In this document: in pieces, positions 29,671-38,827 of the stretch
Layout of the letters: each line of letters opens with the position of its first letter
How positions within the stretch are numbered: position 1 is the stretch's first letter
Assembly (NCBI RefSeq): GCF_024758005.1
Contig: NZ_CP103288.1
Coordinates: 2,480,001-2,544,000 of the forward strand
DNA from: Pseudarthrobacter sp. NS4
GTDB taxonomy: Bacteria; Actinomycetota; Actinomycetes; Actinomycetales; Micrococcaceae
DNA length: 64,000 nucleotides
Direction of reading: 5' to 3'
The notes under the pieces: generated by a model
The model's input: only the letters and a program-made list of their open reading frames with translations
Told to the model about the DNA's origin: nothing
Databases searched by the model: none
Program-made: the position numbers and the translations under genes

Positions 29671-29743
29671 GCCTCAGTAGCTCAGGGGATAGAGCAGCGG
29701 CCTTCTAATCCGCCGGTCGGGGGTTCGATTCCCTCCTGGGGCA
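29671..29743 (+). tRNA. tRNA-Arg (TCT anticodon)
   Basis: 73-nt cloverleaf. Acceptor GCCTCAG/CTGGGGC with one G-T pair, D-arm GCTCAGGGGATAGAGC, anticodon loop CTTCTAA with TCT, T-arm GGTTCGATTCC, discriminator A. Confidence 0.94.
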
Positions 29744-29750
29744 CCGGAAG

Positions 29751-29792
29751 AAAGGGCTCTGGCCTGCGGAAACGCAGTTCAGAGCCCTTTTT
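29751..29792 (+). terminator. Terminator after tRNA-Arg
   Basis: AAAGGGCTCTG pairs with CAGAGCCCTTT and encloses an inner CTGCG-GAAA-CGCAG hairpin; a T-run follows. Confidence 0.85.
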
Positions 29793-29898
29793 GCTTTGCC
29801 TTGCGGTGAGCTGATGCACGGCTTTCGCCCGGCAGCGGCCGTGTGAGCCGGCGCAACGCCTTCAGCCTCTGCGCGGAATGAGGCCATAACAAATGGCG

Positions 29899-29936
29899 GT
29901 GGCCCGTTCCGCCCCCAAAGAAGCGGAGCGGGCCAC
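29899..29936. terminator. GC-rich hairpin in the tRNA-Arg/ROK interval
   Basis: 14-bp stem GTGGCCCGTTCCGC/GCGGAGCGGGCCAC with one G-T wobble. It lies downstream of a possible small minus-strand gene (30063-30239) and could terminate it. No strong T-run. Apart from the two hairpins I see nothing else between 29793 and 30062. Confidence 0.5.
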
Positions 29937-30062
29937 CTACCGCCGCCATAGATCCCGTGAGGGCCGTTACAGCACCGGTTCCCGGACGATACTCCCGGCA
30001 CGTTAACAACCGACAAACGTCTTGCAACGACTCATCGTCGGCAGCGAATCCGCTTGCGGCCC

Positions 30063-30239
30063 TCAAGGGCTGCATGCATAACAGAGGGGATCCCTGTGCC
30101 AGTCGGTTGCTTCGTCAGTCAAGGCCTCGTGATCATCAGGAGCACGCTCTTCTGCGGCCTGATCGCTATGGACCTTCCTGGGAAATTTGCCATCAACGCC
30201 AGCAGGCACAGGCGGGTTCTTCTCATCATCGGTGGACAT
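30063..30239 (-). CDS. Possible small hydrophilic protein (58 aa)
   Basis: Short open frame starting with ATG at 30239. The product is strongly hydrophilic (STDDEKNPPVPAGVDGKFPRKVH, then many Asp/Glu/Ala residues) and ends WHRDPLCYACSP with two cysteines. The composition resembles a real soluble actinobacterial protein rather than a shadow frame, but the ribosome site is weak and I recognise no family. It lies 41 nt after the ROK regulator stop on the same strand. Confidence 0.4.
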   Translation of the reverse strand: MSTDDEKNPPVPAGVDGKFPRKVHSDQAAEERAPDDHEALTDEATDWHRDPLCYACSP

Positions 30240-30279
30240 GGCCCGAGCATAAGCTGACGGCATTTGATGTCCTTTGTTG

Positions 30280-31506
30280 CTATGACTGCAACAGGTATGG
30301 CGCTTCGACAAGCGAGCGGACCACGCTGCCAGCCGCGCCCAGCAGCGCTCCGGCTTGCCCCACAGCCGAGAGGGACACCTGCTCCGGCGCGATTCTGCCC
30401 GGTGCGTACTTCTCAAGGCCCGCCAACAGGGGCACCCGGAGCCAGCGGTCAAGGACGGCGAAGTGGCCGCCGAGCACTACCGAGTTGATGTTCGACACCC
30501 TGGCGGCAGATGCAAGGGCAACACCGAGATACCGGCCGGCCCGGTCAACAGCGAGCAGTGCGCCAGGTTCCCCAGCTGCGAGGGAATGAACCAGCGCGGA
30601 CATGTTGGCGGAGCGCGTCCCGCGGTCTGTTATCCCTGCGGCAGCAAATATGGCGTCCTGGCCGGCCAGGGTTTCCAGGCATCCGGTTCCACCGCAGGAA
30701 CAGGGACTGCCGTCAGGGTCCACCACCACGTGTCCGACTTCCCCGGCGTGGCCTTCAGGGCCGGTGAACAGTTCGGCTCCGATGACCAGCCCACCGCCGA
30801 CCCCCACCTCGCCGGAAACAAAGAGAAAGTCGGAGCCACCACTGGACCGGTGGCGCAGTTCGGCCAGGGCGGCGGCGTTGGCTTCATTGAAGAGGGAAAC
30901 ACCCAAGGCCGCGCCGGGCAGCAGTCCGGCCAGGTCAAGATCAACGTCCGTCCAGCCCAGGTTGGGGGCGGTGATGACCCGTGCCGCGGCAGCGTCCACG
31001 AGCCCGGGCACGGCCAAGCCGCCCCCAACGATCTGCACACCGCGCTCCCCCGCCGCACCGCTTACCTTGGCCGCCAACAGGGCAAGGGCCGCCATGACAG
31101 GGCCGCTGCTGCTGTCCCGGTTATCGCGCTCCAGGGTTTCCTGCAGCAGAAGGGCTCCCGACAGGTCGGTGACTCCGGCCGCAATGTAGTCGACGTTGAT
31201 TTCCATGCCCATGACAGCGCGATGCGGGTTGAGTTCCAGCCCGACACCGGGCCTGCCACGCTCACCCTGCGGGTTCAGCCCTATCTCACGGACAACTCCG
31301 GCTTCCAGGAGTTCCAGTACCAGACTCGAGACGGATGCCTTGGTCAGGCCCGTGGCTGCGGCAACCTGCGCGCGGGTCAGGTGCCTGTCAGCAGGGGCCT
31401 TCGCGATCTTCCCCAGAACCAGTGCGAGGTTACTCCTTCGAACGTCGCCCATGCTGCCGGGCGCAGCGGTTTCGGTTGGGGCAGCAGCCGGCACCGGCAT
31501 CACCAT
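30280..31506 (-). CDS. xylR: ROK-family transcriptional regulator (XylR-type)
   Basis: 408 residues. The N-terminal winged helix-turn-helix (about residues 40-80, RAQVAAATGLTKASVSSLVLELLEAG) is followed by a ROK sugar-kinase-like domain. The zinc-binding motif GHAGEVGHVVVDPDGSPCSCGGTGC is intact. An AAGGAG site precedes the ATG. It is divergent from xylA-xylB, with a perfect inverted repeat in between, so it is most likely the xylose repressor. The symbol rests on this context. Confidence 0.85.
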   Translation of the reverse strand: MVMPVPAAAPTETAAPGSMGDVRRSNLALVLGKIAKAPADRHLTRAQVAAATGLTKASVSSLVLELLEAGVVREIGLNPQGERGRPGVGLELNPHRAVMGMEINVDYIAAGVTDLSGALLLQETLERDNRDSSSGPVMAALALLAAKVSGAAGERGVQIVGGGLAVPGLVDAAAARVITAPNLGWTDVDLDLAGLLPGAALGVSLFNEANAAALAELRHRSSGGSDFLFVSGEVGVGGGLVIGAELFTGPEGHAGEVGHVVVDPDGSPCSCGGTGCLETLAGQDAIFAAAGITDRGTRSANMSALVHSLAAGEPGALLAVDRAGRYLGVALASAARVSNINSVVLGGHFAVLDRWLRVPLLAGLEKYAPGRIAPEQVSLSAVGQAGALLGAAGSVVRSLVEAPYLLQS

Positions 31507-31552
31507 CGGGAGGCTCCTTGCTGAAAATATCGCCGGCAGCAGGCCGGAATTG

Positions 31553-31582
31553 TTGACCCCAGCCTACGTCCGCCCATATAGT
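31553..31582 (+). promoter_or_regulatory. xylAB promoter
   Basis: TTGACC (31553-31558), 18-nt spacer, TATAGT (31577-31582), ending 51 nt before the xylA start. The -10 box overlaps the inverted repeat at 31579-31597, so a bound regulator would block RNA polymerase. Confidence 0.7.
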
Positions 31583-31597
31583 TTAGGCAATAAACTA
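31579..31597. promoter_or_regulatory. XylR (ROK) operator
   Basis: Perfect inverted repeat TAGTTTA-GGCAA-TAAACTA in the ROK regulator/xylA interval. The TTTA-rich arms with a short spacer fit ROK-type xylose repressor sites. It overlaps the xylAB -10 box. Confidence 0.75.
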
Positions 31598-31633
31598 AAA
31601 GCCGCGCCACAGCGGCCCTGACTGCGAGGACGC

Positions 31634-32824
31634 ATGATGACTCTCTCCCCCACCCCCGCTGATAAGTTCACTTTTGGCCTCTGGACCGTGGGCTGGACCG
31701 GTGCGGATCCCTTCGGCGTCGCTACCCGTGCAGCGCTTGATCCGGTGGAGGCGGTACATCGGCTGGCTGAGCTGGGCGCCTACGGCATTACCTTCCACGA
31801 CAACGACCTGGTCCCCTTCGATGCCACTGCCTCGGAGCGCGACCTTATCCTGAAGAACTTCCGGGCGGCGCTGGCCGAGACGGGGCTGAAGGTACCAATG
31901 GTGACCACCAACCTGTTCAGCCACCCGGTATTCAAGGACGGCGGCTTCACCTCCAACGACCGCTCCGTCCGCCGCTTCGCCTTGAGCAAGGTGCTGCGGA
32001 ACATCGATTCCGCAGCAGAGTTCGGCGCCGAAACCTTTGTGATGTGGGGCGGACGCGAAGGCAGTGAATACGACGGCTCCAAGGACCTGTCCGCCGCCCT
32101 GGACCGGATGAAGGAAGGCGTTGACACGGCCGCCGCCTACATCAAGGACAAGGGCTACAACCTGCGGATCGCACTCGAGCCCAAGCCGAACGAACCCCGC
32201 GGCGACATCTTCCTGCCCACCGTCGGGCACGGCCTGGCCTTCATCGCCCAGCTCGAACACGGCGACATCGTGGGCCTGAACCCCGAAACCGGCCACGAGC
32301 AGATGGCCGGGTTGAACTTCACCCACGGCATCGCCCAGGCCCTCTGGTCCGGCAAGCTCTTCCACATCGACCTCAACGGCCAGCGCGGCATCAAGTACGA
32401 CCAGGACCTCGTCTTTGGCCACGGCGACCTCACCAGCGCCTTCTTCACCGTCGACCTGCTCGAAAACGGCTTCCCCAACGGCGGCCCCCGCTACGAGGGT
32501 CCCCGGCACTTTGACTACAAGCCCTCCCGCACCGACGGCTACGACGGCGTCTGGGAATCGGCCAAAGCCAACATGGCCATGTACATGCTGCTCAAGGAAC
32601 GCGCCACCGCGTTCCGCGCCGACCCCCAGGTCCAGGAAGCCCTCGCCGCCTCCGGCGTCTTCGAACTCGGCGAACCCACGCTGGCTGCGGGCGAGAACGC
32701 CGCCGACCTGCTCGCCGACACCGCCGCATTCGATGACTTCGATGCCGACAAGGCCGCCGAACGCTCCTTCGCATTCGTCCGGCTCAACCAGCTCGCCATC
32801 GAACACCTCCTCAACGCCCGCTAG
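31634..32824 (+). CDS. xylA: Xylose isomerase
   Basis: 396-residue TIM-barrel isomerase converting D-xylose to D-xylulose, of the shorter actinobacterial class. Visible are [11 protein letters not shown] (catalytic His), [36 protein letters not shown] (metal-binding Glu), [14 protein letters not shown], and [28 protein letters not shown] site precedes the ATG. The 3' half is visibly richer in C-ending codons with GAA/CAG mixtures than the 5' half. First gene of the xylAB operon. Confidence 0.97.
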   Translation: MMTLSPTPADKFTFGLWTVGWTGADPFGVATRAALDPVEAVHRLAELGAYGITFHDNDLVPFDATASERDLILKNFRAALAETGLKVPMVTTNLFSHPVFKDGGFTSNDRSVRRFALSKVLRNIDSAAEFGAETFVMWGGREGSEYDGSKDLSAALDRMKEGVDTAAAYIKDKGYNLRIALEPKPNEPRGDIFLPTVGHGLAFIAQLEHGDIVGLNPETGHEQMAGLNFTHGIAQALWSGKLFHIDLNGQRGIKYDQDLVFGHGDLTSAFFTVDLLENGFPNGGPRYEGPRHFDYKPSRTDGYDGVWESAKANMAMYMLLKERATAFRADPQVQEALAASGVFELGEPTLAAGENAADLLADTAAFDDFDADKAAERSFAFVRLNQLAIEHLLNAR

Positions 32825-32827
32825 GCC

Positions 32828-34246
32828 ATGGCTCTCGTAGCAGGCATCGACAGCTCCACCCAGTCCTGCAAAGTAGTCATCCGCGACGCGGACACAGGAG
32901 CACTCATCCGCCACGGCCGTGCCGCCCACCCCGCGGGCACCGAAATCCACCCCGACCACTGGTGGACCGCGCTGCAGGAAGCCATCACCCAGGCAGGAGG
33001 CCTGGACGACGTCGCCGCAATTTCCGTGGCCGGCCAGCAGCACGGCATGGTCTGCCTTGACCGGAACGGCAACATCATCAGGCCGGCGCTGCTCTGGAAC
33101 GACACCCGGAGCGCCGGTGCCGCTGCGGACCTGATCAAGACCGCCGGTGCCGGCGACGCTGTAGCCGGGGCACGCTACTGGGCCGGTGCAACCGGCACCG
33201 TCCCGGTGGCCTCACTGACCATCACCAAGCTGCACTGGCTGGTCAGGGAGGAACCGGAGAACGCCGCACGCGTGGCTGCCGTCTGCCTCCCGCACGACTG
33301 GCTGACGTGGCGGCTGATGGGCTATGGCCCGGGAAGCGGCACCGCTGGGCTGAAGGCCCTGGTCACTGACCGCTCGGATGCCTCAGGCACCGGGTACTAC
33401 TCGGCGGCGGGCGGACAGTACCTCCCCGAGGTACTCTCCGCCTCGCTCGGCCATGTGCCGTTGCTGCCAAGGGTGGTGGGTCCCCTTGAAGCGGCAGGGA
33501 GGACTCCGCAGGGCTGCCTGGTGGCGGCCGGCGCCGGGGACAACGCTGCCGCGGCGCTGGGGGCCGGCGCCGGGCTGGGCGACGTTATTATGTCGCTTGG
33601 CACGTCCGGCACGGTTTTTGCCGTCTCGGACACACCGGCCGCCGACGCCTCCGGGCTCGTTGCCGGCTTTGCTGATGCTGCCGGACACTATCTGCCCCTG
33701 GTCTGCACCCTGAACGCAACCCGCGTTTTCGATGCCACCTCGGCGCTGCTGGGGGTGGACCTGCAGGAGTTCAACGAGCTGGCCCGTTCCTCGGAGCCCG
33801 GCGCGGGCGGCCTGACCCTGGTGCCCTACTTCGACGGCGAGCGGACTCCGAACCTGCCCGACGCCACCGGCTCCCTGCACGGCATTACCCGGGCGAACTA
33901 CACGCCTGCCAATTTGGCGCGGGCCGCCGTCGAGGGCGTCCTGTGTTCGCTGGCCGACGGCCTGGCGGCACTGCAGGATCAGGGCGTGGCGGCGGAGCGC
34001 ATCGTCCTGGTGGGTGGCGGCGCCCAGTCGGCGGCGGTTCAGGAGGCCGCGGCACAACTGCTGGGTATCGATGTCACCGTGCCGCAGCCGGGCGAATACG
34101 TGGCCGACGGCGCCGCACGCCAGGCGGCAGCGGTCCTGACCGGCCGCTTCCCCGGCTGGGCGATGGACGCCGTCGAACTTCCCGCACAGGCGTCCGACGG
34201 CGGGGTGCTGGCCCGGTACCGGCGCTCGGCCGCCCTGCACGGCTAG
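32828..34246 (+). CDS. xylB: Xylulokinase
   Basis: 472-residue FGGY-family kinase that phosphorylates D-xylulose. N-terminal phosphate motif [14 protein letters not shown], then [13 protein letters not shown] with substrate contacts, [25 protein letters not shown], and the ATP-site [21 protein letters not shown]. The start lies 3 nt after the xylA stop. A strong terminator follows. Confidence 0.96.
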   Translation: MALVAGIDSSTQSCKVVIRDADTGALIRHGRAAHPAGTEIHPDHWWTALQEAITQAGGLDDVAAISVAGQQHGMVCLDRNGNIIRPALLWNDTRSAGAAADLIKTAGAGDAVAGARYWAGATGTVPVASLTITKLHWLVREEPENAARVAAVCLPHDWLTWRLMGYGPGSGTAGLKALVTDRSDASGTGYYSAAGGQYLPEVLSASLGHVPLLPRVVGPLEAAGRTPQGCLVAAGAGDNAAAALGAGAGLGDVIMSLGTSGTVFAVSDTPAADASGLVAGFADAAGHYLPLVCTLNATRVFDATSALLGVDLQEFNELARSSEPGAGGLTLVPYFDGERTPNLPDATGSLHGITRANYTPANLARAAVEGVLCSLADGLAALQDQGVAAERIVLVGGGAQSAAVQEAAAQLLGIDVTVPQPGEYVADGAARQAAAVLTGRFPGWAMDAVELPAQASDGGVLARYRRSAALHG

Positions 34247-34258
34247 TCAGGCGAAAAA

Positions 34259-34292
34259 ACAGGACCCGGACCGCATGCGGTCCGGGTCCTGT
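34259..34292 (+). terminator. Terminator after xylAB
   Basis: Perfect 34-nt self-complementary sequence, ACAGGACCCGGACC then GCATGC then the complement, preceded by an A-run (GCGAAAAA). It lies between xylB and the convergent isomerase gene and is probably bidirectional. Confidence 0.85.
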
Positions 34293-34348
34293 CATGTGGG
34301 GCGCAGGCTCCTGCCGTGACGTAGCAGGAGCCCGCGGTCTGCACCAGG

Positions 34349-35188
34349 TCAGGCGTACGGGAGGACAAGCTCCGCGTAGCGCTCCTTCACCGTGGCCAGG
34401 ACGGTGTTGCCGTCCGTGTCCCAGATTCCCTGGTTGAAAATTTCCACTTCGATGTCACCGGTGTAGCCGGCGTCGCGCACCCAGGTGCCGATGGTGGCGA
34501 AGTCCACCACGCCATCGCCCATGTAGCCGCGTGAGAGCAGCGGATCAGCGGCGATGGGCATGTTGAAGTCGCAGACCTGGTACGAGGCGATCCGGTTTTC
34601 CCGGCCGGCGCGTTCGATCTGGGACTTCAGTTCCGGGTCCCACCAGACGTGGAAGGTATCGACGGCGACGCCCACAGTCGATGCATCGAACGGTGCCGCA
34701 AGGTCCAGCGCCTGCCCCAGGGTGGAGATCAGGGCGCGGTCCGCGGCGTACATCGGGTGCAGCGGCTCCAGCACCAGGCGGACGCCGTTTTCCTGCGCGA
34801 AGGGAACGAGGTCGGCGAGGCGGTCGGCAACGCGCTGGCGGGCCGCGACCACGTCCTTCTCCCCCAGCGCCAGCCCGCCCACGACAAGGAACAGGTCCCT
34901 GGTGTCCAGGGCAACGGCCTCCAGGATGGCTGCCCGGTTGTCCGCGAGCGCCGCGGCCTGGCCCCCGGCGTCGGCTGCCGTGAGGAAGCCGCCGCGGCAA
35001 AGGGACGACACACGGAGGCCGGCGTCCTTGATCAGGCGTGCCGCCTTATCCAGTCCGGCTTCCTCCACGCGGTCCCGCCAGGGGCCGATGGCGGGAATGC
35101 CTGCGTTGACGCAGCCCTCGACAACCTGCGCGAGCGTCCACTTCTTGGTGGTGGCGCTGTTGATCGAGAGGCGGGAGAAGTCGCTCAT
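34349..35188 (-). CDS. Sugar phosphate isomerase/epimerase-type TIM barrel protein
   Basis: 279 residues from the ATG at 35188, which overlaps the upstream stop (ATGA) and has GGGAG before it. It is an AP-endonuclease-2/xylose-isomerase-like barrel. Probable metal-binding residues lie in LVLEPLHPMYA, VAVDTFHVWWDPEL, SYQVCDFN and GDIEVEIFNQ. Members include IolE-type dehydratases, epimerases and the lyases that act on 3-keto-glycosides. It is the last gene of a three-gene operon with a dehydrogenase and an aldolase-like protein, so it probably acts on a keto-sugar intermediate (inference). Confidence 0.85.
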   Translation of the reverse strand: MSDFSRLSINSATTKKWTLAQVVEGCVNAGIPAIGPWRDRVEEAGLDKAARLIKDAGLRVSSLCRGGFLTAADAGGQAAALADNRAAILEAVALDTRDLFLVVGGLALGEKDVVAARQRVADRLADLVPFAQENGVRLVLEPLHPMYAADRALISTLGQALDLAAPFDASTVGVAVDTFHVWWDPELKSQIERAGRENRIASYQVCDFNMPIAADPLLSRGYMGDGVVDFATIGTWVRDAGYTGDIEVEIFNQGIWDTDGNTVLATVKERYAELVLPYA

Positions 35189-36399
35189 ACTCCCACCCCA
35201 TTGATGCGCAGGTAGTCGGACATCCGGAATGCAGCCAGTGCCGGGTCCTTCAGCAGGCCGGCCTGGTCGGCCAGTTCGAAGGTTTTGGCAAGGTGGCATA
35301 CCGAGCGTCCCGAGTGCAGGCCGCCCACCATCTGGAAGCCGGGCTGCTTGCCGTTGAGCCAGGACATAAACGCGATGCCCGTTTTGTAGTAGAACGTGGG
35401 GGCGCTGAAGATGTGCTTGCCCAGTTCGCGGGTGGAGTCCAGGATTTCCCGTGCCTTTGCGGCGTTGCCGGCGTCGTAGTTCTGCAGGGCCACCGAGGCG
35501 GCCGGGTAGATCGCCGCGAAAATCCCCAGCAGGGCGTCGGAGTGGTGGCTGCCGTCGCCGTCAATAAGCTCCGGGTAGTTGAAGTCATCGCCGGTGTAGA
35601 GCCGCACGCCTTCAGGCAGCGCCGCACGCAGGGCCACCTCGTGGCTGGCATCGAGCAGCGAGACCTTGACGCCGTCGACCTTGTCCGCGTTGTCCTTGAT
35701 GAGGTTCAGGAACGTCTCGGTGGCGGCCGCGACGTCATCGGAACCCCAGTAGCCTGCGAGGGCGGGATCGAACATAGTGCCCAGCCAGTGCAGGATGACC
35801 GGCTGGTCCACTTCCTGCAGCAGGGTGGAGTACACGTTCAGGTAGTCCTCGGGGCCACTGGCAACTTTGGCCAGGGCACGTGATGCCATGAGGATGACTT
35901 TGGGTCCGGCTTCGGTGATGACGGCGATCTGCTCGCGGTAGGCCTCAAGGACAGCCTTGATGCCCGCCTCGCCGACGGGCAGGGAGTCGATGTCCAGCTG
36001 GTCCGTGCCTGCGCCGCAGGACACGAGGTCACGCACGGATTTTCCGGCCGTGGCCGCGTTTCCGGCGGAAACCACCGAGGCTGCTTCGACACCGGTCCGC
36101 TTGATGAGCTGCTGGGTTGCTGCCCAGTCAAGGCCCATGCCGCGCTGTGCGGTGTCCATTGCATCGGCAACGCCGAGGCCGTAGGACCACAGCTCGTGGC
36201 GGTAGGCCATGGTGGCGTCCCAGTCGAGCCTTGCAGGCGCCCCGGGGGTGTTGTCAGCCAGGACTTCGGGGATGACATGTGCCGCGGCGTAGGCGCGCCG
36301 GGCGGTCAGCGGGGCGGTGGGGCGCGCCCAGGTGGTGCCGCCCTGCAGGCGGTACTCCCTGGTTCCGCCGTCGTGGGAAGGAAGGATAAGAGAGGTCAT
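35185..36399 (-). CDS. DUF993 / dihydrodipicolinate-synthase-like protein
   Basis: 404-residue TIM-barrel protein starting at the ATG at 36399, which shares a base with the stop of the upstream dehydrogenase (TAATG). It resembles DUF993 proteins, annotated as DapA-like. The segment DKVDGVKVSLLD places Lys245 where the NAL/DapA superfamily carries its Schiff-base lysine. Other conserved-looking parts are VILHWLGTMFDPAL, LYTGDDFNYPELIDGDG and QMVGGLHSGRS. The function is not established; a retro-aldol or dehydratase step on an oxidised sugar is an inference from context. Confidence 0.8.
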   Translation of the reverse strand: MTSLILPSHDGGTREYRLQGGTTWARPTAPLTARRAYAAAHVIPEVLADNTPGAPARLDWDATMAYRHELWSYGLGVADAMDTAQRGMGLDWAATQQLIKRTGVEAASVVSAGNAATAGKSVRDLVSCGAGTDQLDIDSLPVGEAGIKAVLEAYREQIAVITEAGPKVILMASRALAKVASGPEDYLNVYSTLLQEVDQPVILHWLGTMFDPALAGYWGSDDVAAATETFLNLIKDNADKVDGVKVSLLDASHEVALRAALPEGVRLYTGDDFNYPELIDGDGSHHSDALLGIFAAIYPAASVALQNYDAGNAAKAREILDSTRELGKHIFSAPTFYYKTGIAFMSWLNGKQPGFQMVGGLHSGRSVCHLAKTFELADQAGLLKDPALAAFRMSDYLRINGVGV

Positions 36400-37568
36400 T
36401 AGAGGGTGATCTCCGGGATGTCGATGGTGCGGCGTTCGTCGTTGGACTGCAGGCCGAGTTCGGCAAGCTGGACGCCACGGGCGGCTGACAGCAGGCCAAA
36501 GCGGTGTTCCCGGCCGGCGACGACGTCGCGGAGGAATTCTTCCCACTGCAGCTTGAAGCCGTTGTCCAGTTCCGCGTTGGCGGGAACTTCCTGCCACTGG
36601 TCACGGAAGGATTCGGTAACGGGAAGGTCCGGGTTCCAGACGGGCTTGGGGGTGTGGGCGCGCTGCTGCGCAACGCACTTGTTCAGGCCGGCGACGGCGG
36701 AGCCGTGGGTACCGTCCACCTGGAACTCAACCAGTTCGTCACGGTATACGCGGACGGCCCAGGAGGAGTTGATCTGGCCAATGACTTCGTCCCCGCCGGG
36801 TGTCTCGAGCTCGAAGATGCCGTAGGAGGCGTCATCAGCGGTGGCCTTGTATTCCTTGCCGGCCTCGTCCCAACGGGCGGGGATGTGGGTGGCGGTCTTG
36901 GCGTTGACGCTCTTGACCTTGCCGATGATGCCTTCAAGGACGTAGTTCCAGTGGCAGAACATGTCCGTGGTCATTCCGCCGCCGTCTTCCTTGCGGTAGT
37001 TCCAGGACGGGCGCTGCGCGGCCTGGATGTCGCCTTCGAAGACCCAGTAGCCGAACTCGCCGCGGATGGAGAGGATGCGGCCAAAGAAGCCTTCGTCCAC
37101 CAGGCGGCGCAGCTTGACGAGGCCGGGGAGGTACAGCTTGTCGTGGACAACGCCTGCGGTGACGCCGGCTTCCTTGCCGATGCTGGCCAGTTCGATGGCC
37201 TCCTCGAGCGTTTCCGCAGTGGGCTTCTCAGTGAAGATGTGCTTGCCTGCCTGCATTGCCTTCTTCAGGGTGGCCGCGCGGAGGCTGGTCATGGAAGCAT
37301 CGAAAATGACATCCACGGTGGGGTCGTTGATGACCGAGTCCAGGTCCGTGGTCCATTCCGCAACCTTGTGCTTTTCGGCGAGCTCCCGGATCTTGGCCTC
37401 GTTGCGTCCCACCAGGATGGGCTCCACCTGGACGCGGGTGCCGTCCTCCAACGTGAAGCCGCCGGCATCGCGGATGGGGAGGATGGACCGCAGCAGGTGC
37501 TGGCGGTAGCCCATCCGGCCGGTGATGCCGTTCATGGCGATGCGGATTGTTTTCGTTTCGAAGCCCAT
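36399..37568 (-). CDS. Gfo/Idh/MocA-family oxidoreductase
   Basis: 389-residue NAD(P)-dependent sugar dehydrogenase-type protein. The N-terminal Rossmann fold has the unusual nucleotide loop NGITGRMGYRQ instead of the common GxGxxG. The family EKP motif is present in FTEKPTAETLEEA, and the catalytic-domain motif GGGMTTDMFCHW. GGAGG lies 4 nt before the ATG. It is the first gene of a LacI-controlled operon whose genes overlap or touch. The substrate is unknown; members oxidise inositols, glycosides or free sugars at C1 or C3. Confidence 0.88.
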   Translation of the reverse strand: MGFETKTIRIAMNGITGRMGYRQHLLRSILPIRDAGGFTLEDGTRVQVEPILVGRNEAKIRELAEKHKVAEWTTDLDSVINDPTVDVIFDASMTSLRAATLKKAMQAGKHIFTEKPTAETLEEAIELASIGKEAGVTAGVVHDKLYLPGLVKLRRLVDEGFFGRILSIRGEFGYWVFEGDIQAAQRPSWNYRKEDGGGMTTDMFCHWNYVLEGIIGKVKSVNAKTATHIPARWDEAGKEYKATADDASYGIFELETPGGDEVIGQINSSWAVRVYRDELVEFQVDGTHGSAVAGLNKCVAQQRAHTPKPVWNPDLPVTESFRDQWQEVPANAELDNGFKLQWEEFLRDVVAGREHRFGLLSAARGVQLAELGLQSNDERRTIDIPEITL

Positions 37569-37610
37569 GTGTCCTCCACGGTGAGTGAGCAGTATTACTC
37601 AAGCTGACTG

Positions 37611-37624
37611 GGAAAGCGCATTCC
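37611..37624. promoter_or_regulatory. LacI-type operator, downstream copy
   Basis: GGAAAGCGCATTCC, an imperfect palindrome similar to the site at 37659-37672. It lies just downstream of the predicted -10 box of the dehydrogenase operon. Confidence 0.6.
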
Positions 37625-37634
37625 CACTCCTTCA

Positions 37635-37663
37635 ATAATGCACCTCCCGCGCTTACTTGGCAA
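37635..37663 (-). promoter_or_regulatory. Promoter of the Gfo/Idh/MocA-DUF993-isomerase operon
   Basis: On the minus strand TTGCCA (37663-37658), 17-nt spacer, CATTAT (37640-37635). The -35 box overlaps one LacI-type operator and the other lies just past the -10 box, so the promoter is bracketed by two sites. Confidence 0.6.
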
Positions 37664-37672
37664 GCGCTTTCC
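37659..37672. promoter_or_regulatory. LacI-type operator, upstream copy
   Basis: GGCAAGCGCTTTCC with the AAGCGCTT core palindrome at 37662-37669, characteristic of LacI/GalR-family sites. It lies between the divergent operon and the LacI gene and could control both directions. Confidence 0.7.
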
Positions 37673-37738
37673 GAAAGGAACTTTCAACTGCCATAATGTG
37701 ATGACCGCTTTATTGGCCTTCGACGCCCAGGAGATGCT

Positions 37739-38827
37739 GTGGCTGCAAGTACCCTTACCGAGGTTGCCCGGCTGGCCGGGGTATCTCCCGCCACGGCCTC
37801 CCGCGTGCTAAATGGCTCCGCGCGCAAGCCCGGAAAGGACATCGCAGAGCGGGTCCGGCAGGCGGCCGATTCACTGGGCTACATTCCCAATGCCCAGGCC
37901 CAGGGGCTGGCAAAGTCCAGTTCCGGGCTGATCGGCCTGATTGTCCACGACATCGCAGACCCCTACTTCTCCGCCATCGCCCGCGGAGTCCAGGAAGCAG
38001 CAAGGGAGCAGCGCAAGATGGTCCTGCTGGCCACGACGGGAGGCTCCCCCGCAGACGAGAAGGAGGCGGTGGCAGCGTTTGCTGCCCGCCGCGCCGACTC
38101 GATCGTCATTGCCGGTTCCCGTTCAGCCAGGACTGAGGACCAGGAGGGAAATGCGGAACTGGCGGCGGAACTGGACCGGTACTGCCGCAACGGCGGGCAG
38201 GTTGCCGTAGTGGGACACCCCGTAGTGGGTGCTTCGGCTCCCGAGGGTTACCACGTGGTGGCCGTCCCCAACCAGGAACTTGCCGATGCCCTGGCAACCC
38301 AACTCGCCGGCGGCTGGGATGGCGAATTCGTGATCATCGGTGGCCCGGAAGGGCTCTTTACGTCCGATGACCGGATCCGCGGTTTCCAGGAGGGGCTGGC
38401 CCGTGCCGCACGCCCGCCTGCGGAGATCCTCCGCAGCTCCTTCAACCGCTCCGGCGGATACGAGGCGGGCCTGAAGCTGGCAGCCCGGATCAAGGCTGCA
38501 AGGGATGCAAACGGGGAACCGAACGGCCTCCGGCTGTGCATCTTCGCCGTCAATGATGTGATGGCCATCGGGGCCGCCGCGGCATTGCGTGCGGAGGGGC
38601 TGCGGATCCCCCGGGATGCAACGATTGCGGGTTTTGACGATATCGAGACACTGCGTGACTTCCGCCCCGCACTCTCCACGGTGCGCCTGCCGTTGGAGGA
38701 CATCGGCCGGCTCGCTACACGGGCCACGGTGCCCGCTGCGGACGACAACGAGGACGCCGATGGCGGCCAGCCGCAGCCGATAACCGGTGAGGTCGCGCTG
38801 CGCCGCAGCACCCAGGTGGTGGTCTGA
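37739..38827 (+). CDS. LacI-family transcriptional regulator
   Basis: 362-residue repressor with a GTG start; AGGAG lies about 8 nt upstream. The helix-turn-helix is STLTEVARLAGVSPATASRVLNG near the N-terminus, with the hinge VRQAADSLGYIPNAQAQGL. A periplasmic-binding-like effector domain follows, ending LPLEDIGRLATRATVPA and EVALRRSTQVVV. It is divergent from the dehydrogenase operon with two operator-like palindromes between, so it is the likely local regulator. The effector sugar is unknown. Confidence 0.9.
   Translation: MAASTLTEVARLAGVSPATASRVLNGSARKPGKDIAERVRQAADSLGYIPNAQAQGLAKSSSGLIGLIVHDIADPYFSAIARGVQEAAREQRKMVLLATTGGSPADEKEAVAAFAARRADSIVIAGSRSARTEDQEGNAELAAELDRYCRNGGQVAVVGHPVVGASAPEGYHVVAVPNQELADALATQLAGGWDGEFVIIGGPEGLFTSDDRIRGFQEGLARAARPPAEILRSSFNRSGGYEAGLKLAARIKAARDANGEPNGLRLCIFAVNDVMAIGAAAALRAEGLRIPRDATIAGFDDIETLRDFRPALSTVRLPLEDIGRLATRATVPAADDNEDADGGQPQPITGEVALRRSTQVVV

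Noticed and set aside
31595..33043. 482-codon minus-strand frame over xylA and the start of xylB
   Set aside because: Antisense to genes with full catalytic motifs; it also spans the xylA start region.
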